Shown: positions 1 to 10,015 of the stretch, in pieces
Position numbering within the stretch: the stretch's first letter is position 1
How the letters are laid out: each line of letters begins with the position of its first letter
Assembly: GCF_022376445.1 (NCBI RefSeq)
Contig: NW_025955143.1
Span: forward strand, 1 to 64,000
Length of the DNA stretch: 64,000 nt
Direction: 5' to 3'
From: Fomitopsis serialis
Taxonomy: Eukaryota > Basidiomycota > Agaricomycetes > Polyporales > Fomitopsidaceae
The notes under the pieces: generated by a model
The model's input: only the letters and a program-made list of their open reading frames with translations
The model's database searches: none
What the model was told of the DNA's origin: nothing
Made by a program: the position numbers and the translations under genes

Positions 1-1333
1 AACTGGACCGCCATTTGTTTTCTCTTGAGCCGGAAGTGAAGGTCGGCCCCTGAGCCTGTGCATGTGGGGTTGGGACAGACGAAGGCCACGCCCCATGGTC
101 GTTTGAACGTCCCAAGTGCGTACACGGCATGATTCACCCTGCCATCGATAGCCCGGTATGTGAGGTGAACCCCAGTATGCTTCAGGGATGAGGAATCGGA
201 TTTGAAGGCATCTAAGAAGGCCTCTGCGACGGGTGCCTCACGGACCACGAACATTTTCCGTATAAACGCCAGGATCTGGATTCCCACCAGTTGCGGGATG
301 AATCCTCCCGCCACAAATCCGACGACGAAGTCAAAGTGTTTGCTGCACCATCCTGAGTCAGACGTGAATCAAACCGGTCCCAATCGCACGCACGCACCTT
401 TGAACGAGATTTTCTATCTCGTGCATTCTTTCTGGGACCGTGACGGCATCACCACAGGAAAAAAGGACGAGGCCTCGCGTGGCCGTCAGTAGGGGAAGTT
501 GGTTGTACATTGGCCCGAGCACTTTGGATACGACCTGCATGCTGGAGATCAGTCCCAATGCATGCCCGCGAACGTCCAAAAAGCCCACTTACCTCGGGCA
601 CGCTCGCCACATAGTTTTGACCGCGACCGGTGCGACCATAGGCGACGTATCCTGTCGCCGGATCGGTGTGTGTCTCGAGCGAGACCAGAACCATGGGAGC
701 TGACGCCCTGTTACTCGCCAACCATGCGCTCGCCAATGCGGTCGAGTTGGTCAGGCTCCAACCGAGGCCTTCAGCCGTCAGTCGCACGCTGTAGTCGTGC
801 AGCTACCGCCCGGATCAGTTGGAGGTCTGACACATGAAATCCAGCGAGGGCGCTTACCAGGAGAGGGATCTGGCCGTAGTCCTGTCTCAGCTGAGTGCGA
901 GCCAGACTACCGAAGTACATCTCGCGATCAAAGTGCGCCGTGATCAGGCACAGCGGTGCCAGCTGCGCGGCGAAGTACGTTCCTGGCACCACGTATGCAG
1001 TGAGGCGGTACTGGAGCGATCATCAACAGACGAGGGGGAGGTGTACGCACGTCTACTTACATCGAGGGGCTCACGGGCCCGGTGCCGACAGACGGGGCAC
1101 ACAAAACTCTCACTGTCAATGAGGTTGGAGCCGTCCTGGATGCAGTCTGTTTGCGTCCCGTAGCAAAGGGTGGCATGGCAGCGACAGCACTCCAGGAGGG
1201 TTCCGGTGCTCCCACAATAGGCACAGACCTGCGTTGGTTGTTCATCATCGACCCCGTTCTGTGTATGTGTGGGAGCAAACTTACCGCTCCGTCCTTTTCT
1301 TCCTGAAGCTCCTGAATACCTGAGTCCCTGCAC
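1..1333 (-). CDS. Zinc-cluster protein with CHAT/caspase-like region, 3' partial
   Basis: This multi-exon minus-strand gene runs off the left edge. The first exon (about 1333-1060) carries a PHD/RING-like cluster with CxxC near CAYCGSTG, then CCRC, and ends in CPVCRHR. The second (about 1010-841) contains YFAAQLAPLCLITAHFD. The third begins near 785, reads APMVLVSLETHTDP and ends at a GTAAGT donor. The next starts with VVSKVLGPMYN and includes LVLFSCGDAV. The last begins KHFDFVVGFVAGGF and stays open to base 1. Introns are 50-60 nt, with phases that join the frames when the acceptors end in catgcag and ggtgcag. A His in ETHTDP followed by a Cys in FSCGD, then hydrophobic strands, resembles the His-Cys dyad layout of CHAT/caspase-fold proteases; that is inference. 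The start is uncertain and exons may exist upstream to about 1790. Confidence 0.7.
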
Positions 1334-1345
1334 CCAACCAACTTT

Positions 1346-1790
1346 TCAGAGCTGGGCTCCCCCAGAGGGTTGCGCCGGCTTCATGGACACCGGAGGGTCG
1401 AAATCTGTAGCGGTGTAGGTCGACATCGTGTGGCTTGGGAGATGATCGGGTGAGAGTTGGATGGAGGCAAACGCATCAAACGCCTGATTGCGGCGAGTTG
1501 AAGTGCGCCATATATGGCAAGTGGGGACCCCCCGATCAATCGTGAGATCCAATCGCCCAAAGCCACACTTGGTGGGCGCTTCCACTCTTGCCTGTTAACA
1601 TTCAACTCTGCTTTCGTTTCCGCCCTGCCCTCTCTTGCTCTCGCTTCTCCTCCACCGACGCAGTCTGTTGAGGTATGCGACCATACTCGTACCATCTTGT
1701 GCACCTCACTGACTTGCAGCAGGCAGGAAAATTGACTGCGACTTGGGTGCAGGGAGCGCACCGCCCACCAGATCCATGACCAATACAAGG
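1346..1790 (-). other. Possible upstream exons of the zinc-cluster gene
   Basis: Two minus-strand frames stay open here: one at 1585-1346, rich in Ser, Thr and Pro and ending SGGAQL, and one at 1788-1381. Either could hold 5' exons of the gene at 1-1333, because no ATG clearly starts that gene near 1333. No donor and acceptor pair could be fixed with confidence, so this is a suggestion only. Confidence 0.25.
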
Positions 1791-2669
1791 CCGGAACAGG
1801 GGATGGGACGGTCAGGAAGTCAGGTCGAGGCCGAGGAGCGCATAGAGGCAGCGCTGGACGCCGTGTCTGTTGGGACCAATGCGACCAGTGTGATAGGTGG
1901 GGTACCGGCAGGAGCGGCAGACGATATGGATCTCGGGAGCGACGGGGAGGCGCTGGAGGAGAATAATGAGGAGTCTATCGAGCCAGACGGTGGTGAGCAG
2001 CGCCAAAACATGGTCGCAGACGACGAGGAGGTTCCAAGTGAGGAGGAGGCCCAAGGTGAGGACAATCGAGCTGAGGGAGACCGAAGCAAGGAGGACGAAA
2101 GCAGGGTGGTCCAAGGTTCGGAGGATGAAGCCCAGGAGCACCCCAGCCAGGAGGACCGAGAGGAGGACGGTCTAGGGGAGGACGTGCAAGAGGAACAGGT
2201 TCGAAAGCTGGAGCCCGGAACCGATGAGAGCGAGGACAAGGGGCTAGGGAACGGGAAGGGAGAGGAGGACCAGGGATTGGTCCTGGATGAGACGGTTGTG
2301 AGTGAACTGGCAGACGCGTTGAGCACTTGGAGCACGATGCTCCCCTCTCGACGCTCCAAATACAGCGACGGACGCTTGAAGCCGGGCATGTGCTGGTCCG
2401 TGGATGTAGACGCACAAGAGACGTGTCGCACTGTCTTGCGCAACCGTGGGGACGATGTAGTGTTGTTGGCAAATCAGCGCCAGCTTGCCACCTGGCACGC
2501 GCCAGGGGTGGTGATTGGGACGGCCCCCATGAGGAGGAACCCGCCAAACTTGGCAGGCGGGTTCCTCAACTCCAACGCCTGCTGGAGCGCAGTTGCAAGA
2601 ACATCAGGGCTCGCCTGCGCCGAGCTGGACTCCATGGCACAGAGTTCCGTGTCGTGCAACATACACTAG
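1776..2669 (+). CDS. Glu/Asp-rich open frame, uncertain
   Basis: The plus-strand frame is open for about 300 codons from an ATG at 1776 (an earlier in-frame start lies at 1743). Residues 10-170 are strongly acidic (runs of E, D, S and G), then a less biased stretch contains RLKPGMCWSVDVDAQ. Its last third lies antisense to a minus-strand exon at 2474-2662 that is supported by a paralogue at 5.9-7.2 kb, so that part is likely a shadow. The acidic part may be real or may reflect base composition. No family is recognised. Confidence 0.3.
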   Translation: MTNTRPEQGMGRSGSQVEAEERIEAALDAVSVGTNATSVIGGVPAGAADDMDLGSDGEALEENNEESIEPDGGEQRQNMVADDEEVPSEEEAQGEDNRAEGDRSKEDESRVVQGSEDEAQEHPSQEDREEDGLGEDVQEEQVRKLEPGTDESEDKGLGNGKGEEDQGLVLDETVVSELADALSTWSTMLPSRRSKYSDGRLKPGMCWSVDVDAQETCRTVLRNRGDDVVLLANQRQLATWHAPGVVIGTAPMRRNPPNLAGGFLNSNACWSAVARTSGLACAELDSMAQSSVSCNIH

Positions 2670-2896
2670 AGATGCTTCAGACACATCCTACAAATCTCGA
2701 ACTCGGTGCCAGGTACTCACATAATCAAATATCTCACCGAAGTGATCCTTTTCCAGGCATATCACCGAGACATGATTCAGCGCAGGGCACTCAGCGCACT
2801 CGCGCGACTTGCTCCATGCGTCTTCGACGCAGCAGTCGAGGTTCTTCCCGAGGATCTTGACGAGGCGCGAGTCAACACGGGTAGGGGTGGGCGGCA
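2474..2896 (-). pseudogene. Cysteine-rich gene, truncated copy A
   Basis: This is a partial paralogue of the gene at 5938-7199. It starts at ATG 2896 (MPPTPTRVDSRLVKILGKN) and contains CAECPALNHVSVICLEKD, then MCLKHL and LHDTELCAMES, then a helix rich in A, L and Q ending KFGGFLLMG. Between the two Cys-containing parts sits a GTGAGTACC donor-like site, and the frame must be shifted by a very short gap (about 33 nt if removed as an intron ending in TTGTAG). After GAVPITTPG the frame closes at 2474, and the C-terminal half present in copy B is absent. Role unknown; the spaced Cys and His residues suggest metal binding. Confidence 0.6.
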
Positions 2897-2996
2897 TAGA
2901 GGCTGAAAGTGATGTGGAAGCGCAAAAAAGCATGTTGAAGTGTGATTTGGGAGGAGAACTGGAAAAGTCGCCGCAACCCTTCTCAACTTCCCACAC

Positions 2997-3425
2997 TTAG
3001 GCGCCCAAGCCGGGCCGGGTCCATGTGCGGAACGCGGCCACCTTTCTCATCGCTGGTCTCCGTGCCCGTGGTGGTGGGACTTGAACGGGCGCCGGTGGGC
3101 CGGGAACAGGGGCACTGGGTACTGGGTCGGGCGGGCTGATGCGAGTGGTGGCGAGGTGGGGACGGCGATCTCTCTGCGTTCCTTTGACCATCGCGCTGCT
3201 CTTGCTCCTCGTCCTCGAGGATCCCCATAGTACCCGTCGGCTGTGGCATCCCCGGCCGACCGAGTTCATCTCTCCGCCACCTCCACTCTACGTCGTCCGA
3301 GTCTCATCTTGATGCTTCGAGCGGTTGTTCCACTGCAGCTGCACCATCTGCTTAGGGTTAGGCTGGATGTAGGGCTCACGGAACCACTGACACCATTTCA
3401 AAGGGAGATAACCTAAACCGACAGC
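2997..3425. other. No recognisable gene
   Basis: Short proline- and arginine-rich frames occur on the minus strand at 2997-3269, but they match nothing I recognise. A weak minus-strand peptide near 3310-3420 (containing WFREPYIQPNPKQ) may be a continuation of the chitin synthase remnant but does not resemble a part of it that I can place. Confidence 0.4.
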
Positions 3426-5453
3426 GTCAGCAACGTTGAGAGATCATCCGGGGCCACACCATAGTTGAGGTCCGACTTCTCTGCTACGACGGGCACGACA
3501 GTCAGATGCATCACGGCAGCTTCTGTGAGATTAAAGACGTCGCCGCGAAGTTCGGGCTGCTCTTCAACGAATGCGTCTGCAACTCGCTCGTTGAGAATTC
3601 ATGCGCCGTTGGACAAATGAGACCACCGAAGATGATGATGACGAAAACGACACAACCGCAGACGAACCAGATGAGCATGTTGAGCGCCAGCTTCTCTCGC
3701 CGCGCTTGTTGGATGTCAGGACGCTTCCTCCGACCGACCCATGCTAGCAGGCAGCGCAGGGACTTCCTCTCGTCAAAGTCATCGTACATGTCCCCGCGCT
3801 GGAACGGACTCGGAGAGGTGTTCTGCACTAGCGGCAGCTGCTGGTTAGACTGACCGAACGGATCGTTGTAACCGCCCTCATACGGAGACTCGGCGTCAGG
3901 AATCAGGTACGATGCGTGTGGATAGCCGAGAGCTCTTGGGCCGAGCCCGGCCTATGCTTCCGCATCCCGCATCTTGTTGCGCTTCTGCTTTTCGGTGTCC
4001 TTCGAGCGCAGATCGTCCGCTAGCGCATGGAACGCGCGTTGTGAGAGATAGACCTGGGATCACTGTTAGCTGAGTACAGTACGAAGTGAACTGCGACTTG
4101 CCTGGCTCATACCGAGCACGATATCCTTCTCATCAAGCCCCAACGCCGTACGTGCTTGCTCAATGTGTTCCCGCGGTTCGCCTTCGTGCGCATTGAGCAC
4201 AGCGAGGTGCCCATTGTACCGATCTACGAGTTCCTCGGGTGTCATATTCGCCTCGAACATGGCCATGTTCGCCGCCGCGGACCTGGCCCTTGACCGAGCG
4301 GGCCTCGAGCTGGTTTGGGAGCTGAGAGTCGTTGGGGTTGACGCAGAACACGTACCATGACCGCATCTCCTCCAGCGTCTCGAACAGCGTATCCAACGCG
4401 GACCGGAACTCGCCCGCCACACACGGTGGCCCGCTGGCTTGTACCGCCGTACCTAGCGGCTCCTCGTCATCGCAGTCCTTCTCGGTCCTTCTCGTCGATC
4501 TCGCCGCTTTCCCTGACGGTTGGCATGCGTTTGACGGTGCCCTTCCCGCGGACGGACGGCGCGCGCTTGGGCTTCACTGGCTGCTGCGCGGACAAGATGG
4601 TGTCCTCATTGCGCGGGTGCGCCTGCGCCCCGATCGCCTTGCCGGAGTACAGGCTGCGGACGAAGGGGTTCGATGAACCCGAACCGTCCGCCGGGGGTCC
4701 CTCGCCCGCGCTCGTACTTCTGAGGAGCGAGACGAAGTCAGGGTTCAGTGCCTCAAGATTGTGCTCGAGGGAGTTCTCCGACGAATAAGCGACGGGGCCA
4801 GTGAAGTGGTTGACCGCGAACGTCGGGCAGCCCGGTCGATGGAGCCCGTCTTGAACGATGACTGGTTGCCCCACCGCTTCGTGAACGCCTCGACCATCGT
4901 ATGCCTGCTCTTCTTCGGCATGCGGCGGGCCTGGTCGTCCATGATATGGATGAGGCCGCCGGGCCTGTTCTGTAGCAAGCGGAGGCATTCCGAGTTGTCA
5001 ATGTAGGGTACCTGCGGTACATAGCGGGAGATTCGTTCACTATTGTACTCAACGACACGGTTCTCGAACAGTTTGCTTTGGATGAAGTTCAGCAACCGCT
5101 CGTTCACGAAGTTGACGCAGAACTGGTCGAGGGAATTACGGCCGGCTGGCGAGATTCTGAGGACCGGCTAGGTCGAACAGACCAATGAAGGTGTTGAAAT
5201 CGTCGCGGCAGAGGCGCTGATTGATGTGTTCGTTGAGCCACGCAAACTGAACCGCGAGGCAACAGGGTTTGAAGAGCGTGCGTGCATTTCCGAGCGTCTC
5301 GAGGACGAACTCAGCGGCGGGGACTTGGCTGACGAGCTTCGAGCCCTTCTTCCCTGGCTGGCTCACACTGAACTCGACATTCAGTACTCGTACAGGGATC
5401 TGAGGCTACATGAACTCACCTCAGTTGCAGTCCTAGTGGTACTCAGCTTGTGA
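3426..5453 (-). pseudogene. Myosin-motor chitin synthase remnant (class V/VII type)
   Basis: Reading down the minus strand, the pieces match the N-terminal half of fungal chitin synthases that carry a myosin motor-like domain. They include SQPGKKGSKLVSQVP and FVLETLGNARTLF (5366-5300), QRLCRDDFNTFIGLFDLAG, NERLLNFIQSKLFENRV (5107-5057), CPTFAVNHFTGPVAYSSENS, SWYVFCVNPNDS, and TPEELVDRYNGHLAVLNAHE. A later segment has a hydrophobic helix (LNMLIWFVCGCVVFVIIIF) followed by CPTAHEFSTSELQTHSL. A final piece (VFNLTEAAV to KSDLNYGVAPDD) resembles the cytochrome b5-like region. Frames change several times, a motor segment after NARTLF is deleted, and the whole glycosyltransferase 2 catalytic domain (QxxRW region) is missing. 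The gene cannot make chitin. Confidence 0.85.
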
Positions 5454-5459
5454 GAGGAG

Positions 5460-5930
5460 GTGTTTGAGTGAGTGCGCGCGGCTTCCGATCTCGCGTCGTA
5501 GCCTGTCGAGTGGCCGAGTGTATTCTGAGCACTAGAGGAAGCCGTGGCGAACCGTTGCTCGGTGGGCTCGGCATGCGGGGCACCGTGCGGTGTCAGATCG
5601 GCGAATGCGGTGGAGGTGGTAGTTCAGCGGTGCATGTCCCGTACGGAGTTGGATGAGAAGGCTCAGTCGCGTGGCGGGGACTCGTACTAGGGGCGACTCG
5701 GAGACCAGTTTGCCGGATTTCTTCGACCGTATTTATATTGGAATGCGCGATGTGTTCGAGCTCAATCTATACAATGAAGACACTACTGAAAATTAAAACG
5801 CGATGGAAACAAAGAATATGATTTGGAAGATCATGACACGGCAACTAGTGGTACACAGTGAATATTACCACTGGGCTGCAGGAGTCCTGGACGAACGCGG
5901 CTGAAAGAGTACCGCGTATGCAGAACGTTC
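5460..5930. other. Intergenic, nothing recognised
   Basis: This gap lies between the chitin synthase remnant and the next minus-strand gene. It has no long frame, and an AT-richer stretch at about 5720-5860. No motif or repeat stands out. Confidence 0.5.
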
Positions 5931-5937
5931 CTTGCCC

Positions 5938-7199
5938 TACTGCCAGTGGTAGACCGGCCAGACGCCGTGACCGTACATCTCCCAGTTGCGCTCCCACCAG
6001 CCCGGCTCCCACCAGCCCAGCTCACGGTCCAACTCCACGTCCTCGTCCAAGGCAATGTCCTCGTCCTTCTCGTCCTCAACATCGGCCTCCATTGCGTTCT
6101 GTTTGTCGGCCCCGCCCACCAAAGTCCCATCCAAGGCCCAACGGACCAGGCACCCAGGTGCTCCCAGCGGCGGGCGGACGACAAGGTCGACGTACTTGTC
6201 CTCGCCGTCCGGCATCCGAAGGACGCTCCATTCCGCGTCCATAACCTTGCGGAGCTCTGGCACGCCAACCGGCCAGAGCCACTTGTACTCGATGAACTTG
6301 TGCTTCATCGAGCACATCGCGTCCATCGCGAACTCCCCGTTGGCACGGTCGAATAGGGCCATGGTCACCTCGACGCCGGAGACCTTGAGGATTGGGGGGC
6401 GGTGATCCGTCGCGGATCGAACTTGATGGGGAAAGCATCCTCGATCCGCGCGGGGAGAAACGATTGCATCGTGGGCTTGTATTGGTCGAAGGAAGTCCAC
6501 ACGTCCGGGTCCCTCGGCGATTGGTACGGGTTGAAGTACGGGAATACCTGGGCGAGCACGGGCTGCTGGGATGGCCCGGGTATGGTGCCCTTGGTCTGGA
6601 GCCAGTCCAGCACCCCTACGAGGGGGATGGAAAGGACGGGCAACGTATCCTATCCGTAGCGCATGATCGCATGTCAATATAAGTTGAGAGGAGTTTAGCA
6701 AAGAACTCACATGGACGTAGATAAGTGCCTCTACGAGCACCATGCGCCCCTGACCCACCAGGTCCTCCGGGTACGGGTCTATGAGAGGTCTCTGCGGCGT
6801 GCGTTCGCAATAGAGTTGCTCCTCAGCGGCCATGAGCAAGAACCCGCCAAACCTGGCGGGCGGGTTCTCCAACTCCAGCGCCTGCTCGAGTGCGGTTGCA
6901 CGAGCCTCCTCGCTCGCCTGCTCCGAGCTGGCCTCCATGGCGCAGACTTCGGTGTCGTACAGCATACACTGGAGATGCTTGAGACACATTCGACAAATCG
7001 CTGGCTGGGTGGTACTCACATAGTCAAAGATTTGGCCGAAGTGGTCCTTCTCCAAACATATCACGGAGACGTGATTGAGTGCCGGGCACAAGGGGCACTC
7101 CCGCGACTTTCGCCAAGCGTCTTCAACGTAGCAGTCCGTGTTCCGCCCGAGGATATTCACGAGCCGCCAGTCAGCCTGAGTGGTGGGGATGGGCAGCAT
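5938..7199 (-). pseudogene. Cysteine-rich gene, full-length copy B with frameshift
   Basis: Start at ATG 7199 (MLPIPTTQADWRLVNILG) is chosen because copy A at 2896 begins at the same place. The N-terminal part has CPLCPALNHVSVICLEKD, then ICRMCLKHLQCMLYDTE, then an A/L/E-rich helix and ARFGGFLLMAAEEQ. A 60-nt GT-AG intron at 6651-6710 follows LVEALIYVH, and the next exon reads DTLPVLSIPLVGVLDWL. Near 6397 a run of six C residues breaks the frame; the following frame holds VSGVEVTMALFDRANGEF and an acidic, Trp-rich tail ending VWPVYHWQ. A single-base shift in the homopolymer could be decay or a sequence error. The function is unknown; the first 60 residues look metal-binding. Confidence 0.6.
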
Positions 7200-7269
7200 A
7201 GCGACTGAGAGTGCAGTGGAAGGGAGGCAAAGTGAGCTGAAGTGAGCAGTAGAACGCAAAGGTAAGAAG

Positions 7270-8030
7270 TTGTAAAAACCGGAGCCAACAGACCCAAAGT
7301 ATTCTCAAATTCTCACACTTAAGCGCCGGCCACAGCGGGAGTTTCAAAGCCATCGTCATTCAAAGTTAGAATGGGCAGCGGCAGATCGTATAGATTAGGT
7401 ACTTCTAAAATGAGCAACTTCAATATACAATTGACGTGAGTACTGGCCGCGGCCTTAATCGTGAGCAACAGTATTGGTAGGGCCTGGGCATGCTGCGCCG
7501 GTGTCTCATGGGACCCTCGGACCTGATGTCAATTTGGTGATTCTGAATGGGGCTTGGATTGCAGCTATGTGTTTGAGCAGTATAACAGACGTCAAGATAT
7601 ATAATGCAGGTGATCCTTGATGACACTGCATTTTGTCAAGATCCGAACAGCGGTCCTCGGAGGTCATCGCATACGTCGCGGGTGGTCGCAGCTCTAGGTA
7701 TTCTCGTTCGGGCTTCTGTGAGCTGGAGAGTAGTACTACTAGAGGCTTCGAATAGTACTGTACGAACAATTAGATGGAAGCCTTGTAATGAGAAAACATC
7801 GCAATATGGACAGACCGTCGCAGAGAGGTAGACCGCGCGATCTTCGGGAGAGAGAGTATGGGAGCGAGAGGTAGTAGTGTAAGTAGTAGCGAAGTGCGGG
7901 GCGCAGCCCTCTGGGCTTGGGGACGGATGAGCTGCGATACCCAAGGTGAAGGAGCTGAGGCGATGCGTTGCGGCTCGTCCGTTACTGCCAAATGGAAGTC
8001 GACTCACCTGTCGGAACGTCGCTCGCGCGG
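7270..8030. other. Non-coding region after the DIRS-like recombinase
   Basis: Minus-strand frames continue past the recombinase stop at 8034 but share no recognisable domain. The stretch may be the 3' untranslated or terminal region of the retroelement. No clear inverted terminal repeat was found. Confidence 0.35.
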
Positions 8031-8033
8031 AGC

Positions 8034-9231
8034 TCATTGCCGTAGCGGGGACATGGTGTAGCGCGTGATGTTGTCGAGCACTGCCGAGCTCTGGAGGTAG
8101 GGTGCGAGAATGACGGCGTGCTTGCGAAGGTAGAGTTTGAAACTCTCGCCACTCCAACGCCCGATGGATTTCACGACGTCGAAGGGGACGCCACGCAGGA
8201 GGTACTCGAGCGTCGCTCCTATGCGCAGCCCGTGGCCTTTCATGGGCGCCTCTCCCAGGAGCGCGGCGATGGTGTCCATCCGCTTGAGGAGCGCTGACTT
8301 TGACTTTGTCAGTGCGCGCGGGCCTTGTCGGTGCTTCCACGCGAACAGATGGCCTCCCCGGTCTGGTTGATTGACCCGCATGTGGCTCGCGAGGGTCTCG
8401 CCCGGGTCGAATGGCATCCCTGGTTGCGCCGCCCAGTAAACGTCCTCGCCTTCGAGTGGCGCGACCTTGGTGGTGGGCAGGTGTATGACCGTGACTTTGT
8501 AGCCATGCCGGTCCTCGTCATGCCGTACGTCCGATGGTTTGACGTGGTGGCTCGGCTGAAAGCTGTTCAGGTTTTGCTGTGTGAACTCGCCTAGCCTGGC
8601 TGCCGCGAAGAAGACAGTTGTGAGGCAAGCCCACACTGCTGCGTCGAGTGGCTCGTTCAGGTCCAGCTGCGCTTTCGCGGCCGTGAGGAAGGACGTGAGC
8701 ACTGGCAAACGCTTCGGCCTCTTGGATGCAGGAGGTGCTAGGCGTTCTGCTCCTCTGAGGAGCGCTGTAAGTTCGTCGGCGTCGATTTCCCAGCGCTGGC
8801 CGTGGATTGTGTGCCATGCGTGGACGCCGGCGACGTAGTTGCGCACCGTGGCTCCACTGTAGACCCCGCAGCAGTTGGCTATGAAGGTGAGGATGGTGGA
8901 GTGGCTCGCCGGTGCGCGCTGCTCTTCCACCACCTCTCGCGCGTCGCAACAGACGTGGAAGGCTAGGAGACCGGCACCGTACGACTCGCGCGTGCCTGAC
9001 CCGTACGATGAGACGGTGGCCAGGAGGATCCGCTCGATGTCGTGCTCGGTTATGTTGCCCACCTCGCGTCCGTCTGGGTCGCGCATGGATCGGGGTTTGA
9101 GGGGTCGCCATACCTGCAACCGGTCACGCGCGAGGCAGTGCGGGCGCAGCTCCGAGGGCTGTAACGTGAGTGCCTGCGGGTACGGCCGTCCGCGTCGTGT
9201 GGATGCTGTCGAGGCGAGAGGGGCAAGGTTG
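8034..9231 (-). CDS. DIRS-type tyrosine recombinase
   Basis: The frame is open from 9977 to 8034, but the portion above 9231 overlaps RNase H in another frame, so translation probably begins near 9231 or by frameshift from the RNase H ORF. An N-terminal SAM-like region contains ITEHDIERILLATVSSY and SGATVRNYVAGVHAWH. The catalytic part has the first Arg in FFAAARLGEFT, the H-x-x-R box in MKGHGLRIGATLEYLL, then SIGRWSGESF and the nucleophile-type Tyr in KLYLRKHA. All core residues of the R, H, R, W, Y set are visible, so this domain could still be active. It would integrate circular cDNA in a DIRS cycle. Confidence 0.8.
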
Positions 9232-10011
9232 TCAAAACGACCCGCCTGCGTCCGGCTCGTCCCAACTGCTGTTGTTTGGGATGTGCCAGTCGAGTGTGTG
9301 ATCGACCTCGCGCTGCTGCTCGTCCCGAGCGCGTTCCAGGAGGCGGTCAATGCACTTTGCCGCGGCGGCTGGGTACTTCCCGTCGCGATGAAGTCGGAGC
9401 TCGAGAGGGGTGAGGGGCTCTGTTGCGTCGACGAGGAAGCGCTCGAGTCCGGGTGGGGTTGGGATGGGAGGTAGGAGGAGACCCTCAGGCGGGTATATAC
9501 CGCGAGAGGGTCCGTCGGCGGGGTTGCAAGCGCTGGGGACGTATGCGACATAAATGCACTCGGTGTTCCCTGCGCTGTGTAAGTACTCGAGTCTCTCTCC
9601 GAAAACAAGGTTGACGCTGGCGTTCCTGCTGCGCCTGTTGCGCCAACCTTCGACGACTCCGGTGTTGCCGCCGAAAAGCCGGAAGCTTTCGTCCACGCCT
9701 CGAGCGCTGGTGATGCTGATGGTGAGTAACTGGAAACCGACAGCTTCCGCCCATCCGATGTCGCGATCGCCCCCGAGGGTGCGCCATCCTGGGATGAGGC
9801 GCCAGGCTCGCCAGTGGTCGCCAACAGTGATTCCGATGCCGACGCCGGAGCTCGCGTCAGAGAAAGCAGCGAGGTCGACGAGCCGTCTGGGGTGGGGAAT
9901 GGGGCGGCGAAGCGTTGATTGACGCGCACGAGTCGGACAGTGGCCACTTGGGGGCCATGGGCATGGGTGCGCTGCACGTCTGAATACCTTACAAGTTCTG
10001 CTGTTGATCAA
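9232..10011 (-). pseudogene. DIRS-type RNase H domain, RT missing
   Basis: The frame reads LVDLAAFSDASSGVGIGITV, DIGWAEAVGFQLLTISI, SFRLFGGNTGVVEGWRNRR and YVPSACNPADGPSRGIYP. This is the order D (FSDAS), E (WAEA), N in place of the third Asp (GGNTG; DIRS elements often have D here) and D (NPADGPSR) seen in RNase H of DIRS-type elements. The upstream reverse transcriptase has been lost. The first residues (9950-10011) come from the repeat shared with 24.75 and 26.5 kb, so the present 5' end is probably a junction. Confidence 0.7.
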
Positions 10012-10015
10012 TGGG
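9922..10015 (+). repeat. Shared end repeat, copy 1
   Basis: About 95 bp, from gcgcacgagtcggacagtgg through ccatgggcatgggtgcgctg to ttctgctgttgatcaatggg, recur at 24748-24835 and 26497-26597, with a shorter match at 24965-25010. All copies lie in the same orientation. Confidence 0.75.

Larger units (their letters stand above)
8034..10011 (-). mobile_element. DIRS-like tyrosine-recombinase retroelement, 5' truncated
   Basis: An RNase H domain is followed, in an overlapping second frame, by a tyrosine recombinase. That order is typical of DIRS-type retrotransposons. The reverse transcriptase that should precede RNase H is absent, because sequence above 10011 holds no RT motif. The right end (9922-10015) is shared with the repeats at 24.75 and 26.5 kb. 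A second relic of the recombinase C-terminus lies at 53930-54015. Confidence 0.75.

Noticed and set aside
2327..2860. Plus-strand gene antisense to the cysteine-rich copy A
   Set aside because: The minus frame is supported by a paralogue at 5.9-7.2 kb, and the plus frame there is a shadow.
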